Shown: positions 37,980-44,869 of the stretch, one piece after another
How the letters are laid out: every line of letters begins with the position of its first letter
How positions within the stretch are numbered: the first letter of the stretch is position 1
Assembly (NCBI RefSeq): GCF_030015065.1
Contig: NZ_JAIVFN010000002.1
Span: 1-64,000 of the forward strand
DNA length: 64,000 nt
Direction of reading: 5' to 3'
DNA from: Xanthobacter autotrophicus
GTDB lineage: Bacteria; Pseudomonadota; Alphaproteobacteria; Rhizobiales; Xanthobacteraceae
Notes under the pieces: model-generated
The model's database searches: none
The model's input: only the letters and a program-made list of their open reading frames with translations
What the model was told of the DNA's origin: nothing
Program-made: the position numbers and the translations under genes

Positions 37980-38852
37980 TCAGCCGGCGGAGGTCTCCTC
38001 CACCGCCAGCTCGAAGGTGATAAGCACCGGATTGGCGCCTCGCGCCAGCCGGCCCTCGGCCAGCACGCCGGTGAGACCCACGAGGGCGATGTCGATCTGC
38101 GCCTCCGGCGCGCCGGAGGCGTCCGGCGCCACCAGGCCCGAGGTCACGAACACCTCGGTGGCATAGTCGTCCACCGGCGCGGCGTCGGTAAAACGGGCGC
38201 CGATGAGGCTGCCCACCCCGCCGCGCAGCCGCCCGCCGGCAAAGCCATGGCGACGGCACAGCGCCTCCACCGCGGTGCCGATCTCCACGTTCGGGCGGAT
38301 GCGGGCGAAGGCGATGCGCGGGCGGCCTTCGGCCGGCGCCATGCGGGCATGGGGGGTGAACAGCGGGAAGTTCGTTTCCGGATCGAAATCGGCGGTGGTC
38401 TCCACCTCGGCGGCGCCATAGGCGCGGGCGCGGATGGGGGCCGTCACGACCGCGTCGTGGGGCATCACATGGCCGCCGTGGCGGGAGCCGTCCGGCTCGG
38501 TCCAGAAGGCGTGGCAATGGATGAAGGGCGCGCCCTCCTTGCGCCCGAAGGTGACGTTGCCGCGCTCAAGGCGCGTCTCGCCCGCGGGGGTAAAAGGCGC
38601 GCTGTACCAGGCGGCGTGGTCGGTGTCCGGGGAGGCGGCCGGCATCACATAGGTGAAGGGGCCGAAGGCGCCGCCGGAGATCTCCACCTGCGCCGCGCCC
38701 ATGCCCGCCGCGATCAGCGGCCCGGTGATGGCGGCATTGAGGGTGAGGCCCGGTTCCAGCGTGAAATCGAGCACCTGCAGCCGGCCCACGGCGCTCTCGA
38801 TGCGCTCCTGCGGCGCCGGCCCCGGCTGCGCAATCCGGCGCTTGTCCCCCAT
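37980..38852 (-). CDS. Tandem PPC/DUF296-domain protein
   Basis: 290 residues that appear to hold two PPC-like domains. The first (about 20-165) has the family's metal-site-like HCHAFWTEPDGSRHGGHVMP; the second (about 185-285) has EALCRRHGFAGGRLRGGVGS and ALVGLTGVLAEGRL. In plants PPC domains occur with AT hooks in nuclear proteins, while prokaryotic ones are small trimeric proteins of unknown function. The start is ATG 38852; the longer open frame to 38975 has no homology. It lies 49 bp after the radical SAM gene on the same strand. The two-domain reading is by eye. Confidence 0.7.
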   Translation of the reverse strand: MGDKRRIAQPGPAPQERIESAVGRLQVLDFTLEPGLTLNAAITGPLIAAGMGAAQVEISGGAFGPFTYVMPAASPDTDHAAWYSAPFTPAGETRLERGNVTFGRKEGAPFIHCHAFWTEPDGSRHGGHVMPHDAVVTAPIRARAYGAAEVETTADFDPETNFPLFTPHARMAPAEGRPRIAFARIRPNVEIGTAVEALCRRHGFAGGRLRGGVGSLIGARFTDAAPVDDYATEVFVTSGLVAPDASGAPEAQIDIALVGLTGVLAEGRLARGANPVLITFELAVEETSAG

Positions 38853-38901
38853 GGCGTCCCCCCTTGTTTGCCCTGTGCGATAGCACGGGCGGACGCCGCC
38901 A

Positions 38902-39990
38902 TCATCCCTCCGGGGGATAGAGATGGACGCCGCCGCAATTGTCGGAGACGGCGAGGCGTGCGCCGGCGGGGGCAAGGTGGTCCGGGGTCAGGGGCACCTT
39001 GCCGGCGCCGCCGGGAATGTCGAGTACATAGGTGGGCAGCGCGATGCCCGAGAGCCGCCCGCGCAGGGCGCGCATCAGTTCCTGCCCCCGCGCGATGTCG
39101 AGGCGGAAATGGGCGGTGCCGGGGGCAAGGTCCGGATGGTGCAGGTAATAGGGCTTCACCCGGCATTCCACGAGGCTGCGGAACAGGGTGGCGAGGGTTT
39201 CCGCATCATCGTTCACCCCGCGCAGCAGCACCGACTGGGACAGGAGCGGAATGCCGGCGTCCGCCATGCGGGTGAGGGCTGAGCGGGCGGCCGGCGTCAA
39301 CTCGCGGGCGTGGTTCACATGCACCGCCACGTAGGAGGTGAGGCCCGGCGCCTTGAGCGCGGCAATGAACGCGTCGCTCACCCGCTCCGGCGCGGCGATG
39401 GGCACGCGGGTGTGGAAGCGGACGATCTTCACATGGGGCAGGGCGGCAAGGCGCGCCATCACCTCGCCCATGCGGCGCGGTGAAAGCATGAAGGGGTCGC
39501 CGCCGGTGAGGATCACCTCCCAGATCTCGGGATGGGCGGCCAGATAGGCGAATGCCTCGTCCAGCGCCTCCGGCGACAGGGTGGCGGCCGCGCCCGGCCC
39601 CACCATCTCGCGGCGGAAGCAGAAGCGGCAATAGACGGCGCACACCCCCACGATCTTCAGCAGCGCCCGGTCCGGATAGCGGTGGACGATGCCCGGCACG
39701 GGGCTGTGGGCCTCGTCGCCGATGGGGTCGGCAAGCTCCTCCGGCCGCACCTCCAGCTCGGCGGGATGGGGCACGAACTGGCGGGCGATGGGGTCGGCGG
39801 CATCGGTCCGGTCGATGGCGGCGGCGAGCGTCGGCGGCACGGCCACCGCATAACGTGCCGCCACGCGGGTGAGCGCCTCGAGGTCGCGCGCGTCGGCAAG
39901 GCCGGCGGCGACGAGGTCGTCGCCCGAGCGCAGGGTGCCTTGATCGCGGGCGGGCAGAGGCAGAAGGTTTGGCAGCAGAAGGTTTGGCAT
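38902..39990 (-). CDS. Lysine 2,3-aminomutase / EpmB-family radical SAM protein
   Basis: 362 residues. The radical SAM cluster motif is CAVYCRFCFR, preceded by LLKIVGVCAVYC; EVILTGGDPFML, FHTRVPIAAPERV, HVNHARELTP and PYYLHHPDLAPGTAHFR match KamA/EpmB enzymes, and GGAGKVPLTPD contains the likely PLP Lys. It could isomerise L-lysine to beta-lysine for EF-P modification (EpmB) or for catabolism; no efp or epmA gene lies nearby to decide. The first 12 residues (MPNLLLPNLLPL) come from a perfect-but-two 15-nt duplication that includes the start codon. The upstream open frame to 40482 is an artefact overlapping the divergent XdhC gene. Confidence 0.85.
   Translation of the reverse strand: MPNLLLPNLLPLPARDQGTLRSGDDLVAAGLADARDLEALTRVAARYAVAVPPTLAAAIDRTDAADPIARQFVPHPAELEVRPEELADPIGDEAHSPVPGIVHRYPDRALLKIVGVCAVYCRFCFRREMVGPGAAATLSPEALDEAFAYLAAHPEIWEVILTGGDPFMLSPRRMGEVMARLAALPHVKIVRFHTRVPIAAPERVSDAFIAALKAPGLTSYVAVHVNHARELTPAARSALTRMADAGIPLLSQSVLLRGVNDDAETLATLFRSLVECRVKPYYLHHPDLAPGTAHFRLDIARGQELMRALRGRLSGIALPTYVLDIPGGAGKVPLTPDHLAPAGARLAVSDNCGGVHLYPPEG
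39961..39990 (-). repeat. Two 15-nt tandem repeats at the start of the aminomutase gene
   Basis: Plus-strand CAGAAGGTTTGGCAG (39961-39975) and CAGAAGGTTTGGCAT (39976-39990); the second contains the start codon. Confidence 0.85.
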
Positions 39991-40062
39991 GGGCGTTCGG
40001 GCACCTATATGGGATGCGTCCGGCCTTGCCAATTCAAGAGCCTTGCCGGAAGGAGCGATGCC

Positions 40063-40386
40063 ATGGACGTGACCGAAAGCGATGTTCTGGCCGCCGCCGA
40101 GCGCTGGCGCCGCGAGGGGCGGGGCGTCGCGCTGGCCACCGTGCTGGAAACCTGGGGCTCGGCCCCCCGCCCGGTGGGCAGCCGGCTCGTCATCGACGCC
40201 GACGGCAATTTTCTGGGCTCGGTTTCCGGCGGTTGCGTGGAGGGCGCGGTGGTGGGCGAGGCGGCGGACGTGATCGCTTCCGGCACGCCGCGGACCCTCG
40301 AATTCGGCGTCGCGGATGAGACCGCCTGGAAGGTGGGTCTCTCCTGCGGCGGCAAGATCGCCGTTTTTGTCGAGCGCGTGGATTGA
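40063..40386 (+). CDS. XdhC/CoxI N-terminal-domain protein
   Basis: A stand-alone 107-residue XdhC_CoxI domain: GRGVALATVLETWGSAPRPV, GNFLGSVSGGCVEGAVV and GLSCGGKIAVFVE, with the conserved GGC and CGG cysteines thought to bind molybdenum cofactor. XdhC-type proteins insert sulfurated Moco into xanthine dehydrogenase and CO dehydrogenase-like enzymes. ATG 40063 lies a few bases after an AGGAGCGATGCC leader. The C-terminal Rossmann half of a full XdhC is encoded by the next gene, 98 bp downstream. Confidence 0.88.
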   Translation: MDVTESDVLAAAERWRREGRGVALATVLETWGSAPRPVGSRLVIDADGNFLGSVSGGCVEGAVVGEAADVIASGTPRTLEFGVADETAWKVGLSCGGKIAVFVERVD

Positions 40387-40484
40387 AAAGGTGGCCGATG
40401 ACGTGGCGCGTCCGGCGTTATATTCATTGGGGAAGATGATGCAGCCGGCGCCGCCGGCCGCTCCCTCAGGGAGGATGCCCACCC

Positions 40485-41189
40485 ATGCGCCTCGACCTTC
40501 TGGCGGCCCTCAACGCGGAACGCGCTGCGCGGCGGGCCTGCGTGGTGGTGACGGAGCTGGAGAGCGGAGCCCAGCGCCTGGTCGGGCTCGATCGGGTGGA
40601 TGCCGACCCGCTCGCCGGCCCGATCCGCGAGGCGCTCGCTGCCCGGCGCAGCCGCCTGGTGGGGGAGGGGGCGAAGCGGGCCTTCCTCGCGGTGGAGCTG
40701 CCGCCGCCGCGCATGCTGGTGATCGGCGCGGTGCATATCTCCCAGGCTTTGGCGCCCATGGCGCGGCTCACCGGCTTCGACCTGACCATCATCGACCCGC
40801 GCACCGCCTTCGCCACGCCCGAGCGCTTCGGTGACGTACGGGTGATCGCGGAATGGCCGGAGGTGGCCTTGCCGGCCTATGGCCTCGATCCCTTCACCGC
40901 CCTCGTCGCTTTGACCCATGACCCGAAGGTGGACGAGCCGGCCCTCGTCGCCGCGCTGAAGGCGGGCTGCTTCTATGTGGGCGCGCTGGGCTCGCGCCGC
41001 ACCCATGCGAAGCGGGGGGAGCGGCTTCAGGCGGCGGGACTTTCGCCGGATGTCATTGGCCGCATCCATGCGCCCATCGGCATCGACATCGGCGCGGCGA
41101 GCCCGGCCGAGATCGCGGTGGCGGTGCTGGCCGAGGTGATCCGAGCCCTGCGCTCGGGCGCGGCCCATGCGGAAGGAGTCGCGGCGTGA
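40485..41189 (+). CDS. XdhC family protein (C-terminal NAD-binding half)
   Basis: 234 residues. The Rossmann part PRMLVIGAVHISQALAPMAR binds a nucleotide; GFDLTIIDPRTAFATPERF and the C-terminal YVGALGSRRTHAKR with IHAPIGIDIGAASPAEIAV are classic XdhC C-terminal signatures. Here the usual GAGH before the helix is GAVH. Together with the preceding gene it makes a split XdhC that matures a molybdenum hydroxylase. It overlaps the following MoeA-MobA fusion gene by ATGA. Confidence 0.9.
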   Translation: MRLDLLAALNAERAARRACVVVTELESGAQRLVGLDRVDADPLAGPIREALAARRSRLVGEGAKRAFLAVELPPPRMLVIGAVHISQALAPMARLTGFDLTIIDPRTAFATPERFGDVRVIAEWPEVALPAYGLDPFTALVALTHDPKVDEPALVAALKAGCFYVGALGSRRTHAKRGERLQAAGLSPDVIGRIHAPIGIDIGAASPAEIAVAVLAEVIRALRSGAAHAEGVAA

Positions 41190-42820
41190 AGTTCGGCTCC
41201 CTGCCTTTGTCGGAGGCCGTGGGCGCCATCGCCGCCCATTCGGTGCGGCTCGACGGCGGTGTCATCAAGAAGGGCACGCGGCTCGGCCCGGCCGAGATCG
41301 CGCGGCTCGCGGCCGCCGGCTTCCGCGAGGTGGTGGCGGCGCGCATGGAGCCGGGCGACATGGCGGAAGACGCCGCCGCCCGGCTCTTGGCCGAGGCGGT
41401 GGCCGGTCCCCATGTGCGGGCGGATGCCGCCTTCACCGGCCGCGCCAACCTGTTCGCCCGGTCGGCCGGGGTGCTGCGCGTGTCGGACGCGGCGCTCGAT
41501 GCCTTCAACGACGTGAACGAGGCCATCACCCTCGCCACCTTGCGCGATTTCACGCCGGTGGCGGCCGGCGACATGGTGGGGACGGTGAAGATCATCCCCT
41601 ATGCGGTGCCGGCCCGGCTGGTGGAGGCGGCCGAGCGGGCCTCGGAAGGCCTCCTGTCGGTGGCGCCGTTCCGGCTGAAGCGCGTGGCGGTCATCTCCAC
41701 CCTGCTGCCGGGCCTCGCCGACAAGGTGGTGGCCAAGACCCTCGCGGTCACCCGCGCGCGCCTCGCCCCCGCCGGCGCCGGGATGGTGTCCACCGACACC
41801 GTGGCCCATGACACGGCAGCCCTGGCGCAGGCCATCGGGCGCGCGGCGGCCGCGAGGGCGGAACTCGTCATCGTGTTCGGCGCCTCGGCCATCGCCGACC
41901 GCAACGACGTGATCCCCGCCGCGCTCGTCGCCGCCGGGGGCGAGGTGGTGCGGCTCGGCATGCCGGTGGATCCCGGCAACCTGCTGATGCTCGGCCGGCT
42001 CGGCGTCATGCCCGTGCTCGGAGCGCCCGGCTGTGCCCGCAGCCCGAAGGAGAACGGCTTCGATTTCGTGCTCATGCGCCTCCTCGCCGGCCTCGAGGTG
42101 ACCGGCCGCGACATCGCCCGGCTCGGGGCGGGCGGCCTGTTGTCGGACATCGCGATCCGGCCCCATCCCAGGGCCGAGGCCGATGCGGGGCAGGGCTTCG
42201 CCGCCGTCATCCTCGCCGCCGGGCGCAGCGCGCGCATGGGGCAGGGCATCAACAAGCTGATGGAGGAGGTGGGCGGCGTGCCGGTGATCCGCCGGGTGGC
42301 GGAGGCCGCGCTCGCCTCGATGGCGCGGCCGGTCATCGTCGTCACCGGCCATGAGCGCGGGCGGATCGCCGATGCGCTCGAAGGGCTCGACGTGACCTTC
42401 GCGCACAATGCGGAGCACGCCACCGGCATGGCCTCCTCCCTGCGCGCGGGCATTTCGGCGGTGCCCGAAACCGCCGCTGGTGCGCTGGTGGTGCTCGGCG
42501 ACATGCCGCTCCTCGCGCCGCAGGTCATCGACCGGCTCATCGCCGCCCACGACCCCGACGCCGGCCGGCTCATCTGCGTGCCGGTGGAAGGCGGCCAGCG
42601 GGGCCATCCCGTGCTGTGGTCGCGGCGCTATTTCGCCGATCTCGGCGCGCTGGAGGGCGATGTGGGCGCCCGGCACATCCTCGCCGCCAACCAGGATGTG
42701 GTGGCGGAAATCGCCGTTGAGGGCGCCGGCGCGTTCCTCGACGTGGATACGCCGCAGCTCCTCGCCCAGGCGCGGGCGGCGGCGGATGAGGAACGGGAGG
42801 TCAGAACGGAGCCGGCATGA
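41186..42820 (+). CDS. Molybdopterin-binding (MoeA-like) / MobA-like nucleotidyltransferase fusion
   Basis: 544 residues in two parts. Residues 1 to about 335 form a molybdopterin-binding domain (GASAIADRNDVIPAAL and GMPVDPGNLLMLGRLG). Residues about 345-540 form a GT-A-type nucleotidyltransferase with VILAAGRSARMGQGINKLME, VVTGHERGRI, HATGMASSLRAGI and VLGDMPLLAPQVIDRLI, as in MocA, the CTP:molybdopterin cytidylyltransferase serving the xanthine oxidase family. A MoeA-MocA fusion with split XdhC genes makes a post-assembly set for molybdenum cytosine dinucleotide enzymes. No molybdenum hydroxylase gene lies in the window. Its 3' end overlaps the convergent DUF488 gene by 20 nt. Confidence 0.88.
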   Translation: MKFGSLPLSEAVGAIAAHSVRLDGGVIKKGTRLGPAEIARLAAAGFREVVAARMEPGDMAEDAAARLLAEAVAGPHVRADAAFTGRANLFARSAGVLRVSDAALDAFNDVNEAITLATLRDFTPVAAGDMVGTVKIIPYAVPARLVEAAERASEGLLSVAPFRLKRVAVISTLLPGLADKVVAKTLAVTRARLAPAGAGMVSTDTVAHDTAALAQAIGRAAAARAELVIVFGASAIADRNDVIPAALVAAGGEVVRLGMPVDPGNLLMLGRLGVMPVLGAPGCARSPKENGFDFVLMRLLAGLEVTGRDIARLGAGGLLSDIAIRPHPRAEADAGQGFAAVILAAGRSARMGQGINKLMEEVGGVPVIRRVAEAALASMARPVIVVTGHERGRIADALEGLDVTFAHNAEHATGMASSLRAGISAVPETAAGALVVLGDMPLLAPQVIDRLIAAHDPDAGRLICVPVEGGQRGHPVLWSRRYFADLGALEGDVGARHILAANQDVVAEIAVEGAGAFLDVDTPQLLAQARAAADEEREVRTEPA

Positions 42821-43256
42821 GGTGGGTGACGCCGATGTCGAGCCGTTCGCACATCCACTGGGCGAGCCGCAGGCGGTGGCAGCCTTCCACATGCCGCTCG
42901 TAGCACAGCAGGCAGATGCGCCGGCCCTTGGCGAGGGAGGCCAGCTCCTCCAGCGCCGCCTGCGCCGGGGCGGTGGCAAGGTGGGCCTCGTAGATGCGCA
43001 TGAGGGCCTCGTGGTCGCCGCCGCGCGCCGCGAGCCGGCCTTCCTTGGGCGTGCCCAGCGCCCGCAGATGGACATAGGCGATGCCGTGCTCGGCGATGCC
43101 CGCCGCCAGCGCCGTCTTGGAAAAGCCGGGACGGCGGGAGGCCGCGACCGCGCGCACGTCCACCAGAAGATCAACCTTGGCGTCATCCAGCGCCGCCTGG
43201 AAGGCGGACGGAGTGCTCTGCTCGTAGCCGATGGTGAAGAGGTCGGTCGTGCTCAT
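42801..43256 (-). CDS. DUF488 family protein
   Basis: 151 residues beginning MSTTDLFTIGYEQSTP, with LLVDVRAVAASRRPGFSK, HLRALGTPKEGR and the Cys-containing LLCYERHVEGCHR, all typical of DUF488. The role is not established; the CxxxxxxxxCHR motif suggests metal or nucleic acid binding. ATG 43256 matches the family start. The 3' end overlaps the MoeA-MobA gene on the other strand. Confidence 0.85.
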   Translation of the reverse strand: MSTTDLFTIGYEQSTPSAFQAALDDAKVDLLVDVRAVAASRRPGFSKTALAAGIAEHGIAYVHLRALGTPKEGRLAARGGDHEALMRIYEAHLATAPAQAALEELASLAKGRRICLLCYERHVEGCHRLRLAQWMCERLDIGVTHLMPAPF

Positions 43257-43581
43257 GGCGCGATCTTGCCTTGCCCGGCGGCGGCCGTCACGCGGCATGC
43301 GCCGCCGTCGGGGTGGAAGACGTAACGGTGGGGGCGTTTCCCACGCTTGCCCGGACGATCACGGACCATGCCAGCGGCCCCGCTCTTTGACCGGCGCCGA
43401 GCAGGCTTTTTCCCGACGGGCGACGAGAAATCTGATCGCCCGTTGGTATTAAGGGCCAGACGTGAGAAATTGACGCAGTTCCGGCGCAGAATCGGAACCT
43501 GCGGTCACGTCTGGGGTTCTCTCGGCGCCGGTCCCATAAAGCGTGTGCCTGAAGCACCGTGACCGCCCTTGGGAGATGAAG
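43257..43581. other. Intergenic region between the divergent DUF488 and metallopeptidase genes
   Basis: About 325 bp that must hold both promoters. TTGACG at 43470-43475 is a possible -35 box for the rightward gene, but no good -10 follows at 17 bp. No RNA gene or convincing small ORF is seen. Confidence 0.35.
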
Positions 43582-44739
43582 ATGCGTTTGTTCCGCTGCG
43601 CCGTCTGCGACCAGCTTCTCTATTTTGAGAACCGCCGCTGCGAGAAGTGCGGCCATGAACTCGGCTACATCCCCGAATCCAATGAAATCACGCCCCTCGA
43701 AGTGGATGGCGACGCCTACCGATCGGTTGGTCATATCGAAGCGCGCTACAAGTTCTGCGCCAATGCCGCCCACGATGCCTGCAATTGGCTGATGCCGGCC
43801 GATCAGAAGGAGGAATACTGCCTCGCCTGCCGTCACAACCGCACGGTTCCCGACCTGGCGGTGCCTGAAAATCTGCGCAAGTGGCGCAAGGTGGAAGTGG
43901 CGAAGCATCGTCTCATCTATTCTTTGCTGCGCCTCAACCTGCCTCTGGAAAGCAACAAGGACCGCGAAGGCGGACTGTGCTTCGATTTTCTCGCCGACAT
44001 GCCGGACGCCGAGACGCCGAATGTCATGACCGGGCACGACGAAGGCCTGATCACCATCGCCCTCGCCGAAGCCGACGATGCCGAGCGGGAGCAGCGCAAG
44101 AACGAGCTGGGCGAGCTGTACCGCACCGTGCTCGGGCATTTCCGACACGAGGTGGGGCACTATTACTGGAATCGCCTCGTGCGCGATGCCGGCCGGCTCG
44201 ATGCTTTCCGCGCCGTGTTCGGGGATGAGAGCGTCGATTACGGCGAGGCGTTGAAGACCTACTATGCAACGGGCCCCGCGCCCGACTGGCAGATCAACCA
44301 CGTTTCCGCCTATGCCACCGCGCATCCGTGGGAAGACTTCGCCGAGACCTTCAAGCATTACGTCCACATCGTGGATACGCTGGAGATGGCGGCGGCGTTC
44401 GGGGTCGAGGTGCATCCCACCCTGGACAGCACCGGCGAGCTGGACGCGCAGGTGGATTTCAATCCCTACCAGGCCTGCCCGGTGCAGCAGATGGTGGATT
44501 CCTGGCTGCCCATCGCCTTCGCGCTCAACAATCTCAACCGCTGCCTCGGCATGACGGACGCTTATCCGTTCATCCTCGGGCCGGGCGTCATCGCAAAGAT
44601 CGGCTTCATCCACGATCTCGTGCACCGCCAGGTGGCGGCGGATGCGGCTCCGGCGCGGGTCGAGGTGGAAATTCCCAAGGGGCGCGGCGAGAACGAGGCG
44701 GATGCGCCCGAGGGCAAGCCCGAACCGGCGGCGGCCTGA
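43582..44739 (+). CDS. Putative zinc-binding metallopeptidase with N-terminal zinc ribbon
   Basis: 385 residues. An N-terminal zinc ribbon CAVCDQLLYFENRRCEKCG and further Cys pairs (YCLAC) lead into a gluzincin-like domain with the active-site HEVGHYYW (HExxH) near residue 190, then a downstream PWEDFAETFKHYVHI that could supply the third ligand Glu. This matches the family of cytoplasmic putative zinc-binding peptidases (PF15887 type) found in proteobacteria and actinobacteria; substrate unknown. ATG 43582 has GGGAG 6 nt upstream; ATG 43576 is also possible. The C-terminus is an acidic Pro/Glu tail. A 17-bp terminator hairpin follows. Confidence 0.8.
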   Translation: MRLFRCAVCDQLLYFENRRCEKCGHELGYIPESNEITPLEVDGDAYRSVGHIEARYKFCANAAHDACNWLMPADQKEEYCLACRHNRTVPDLAVPENLRKWRKVEVAKHRLIYSLLRLNLPLESNKDREGGLCFDFLADMPDAETPNVMTGHDEGLITIALAEADDAEREQRKNELGELYRTVLGHFRHEVGHYYWNRLVRDAGRLDAFRAVFGDESVDYGEALKTYYATGPAPDWQINHVSAYATAHPWEDFAETFKHYVHIVDTLEMAAAFGVEVHPTLDSTGELDAQVDFNPYQACPVQQMVDSWLPIAFALNNLNRCLGMTDAYPFILGPGVIAKIGFIHDLVHRQVAADAAPARVEVEIPKGRGENEADAPEGKPEPAAA

Positions 44740-44802
44740 GCCGCCCGATCCGGACGCGGTAGCCAGGCGGAAGGCCCATCGGCGGCTCCGCCTGATGAGA
44801 CG

Positions 44803-44842
44803 AAAGGGCGAGCGCGCCGGAGCCTCGGCGCGCTCGCCCTTT
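44803..44842. terminator. Bidirectional terminator between the metallopeptidase gene and topA
   Basis: A perfect 17-bp stem (44803-44819 with 44826-44842) closed by a 6-nt loop, with AAA at the left and TTT at the right end, serves the two convergent genes. Confidence 0.88.
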
Positions 44843-44869
44843 CCCTTTCAAGCCTTGGCGGGGCGCGGC

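Noticed and set aside
40005-40482. N-terminal extension of the aminomutase gene to 40482
   Set aside because: It would run antisense through the XdhC domain gene; the KamA-type protein begins at ATG 39990.
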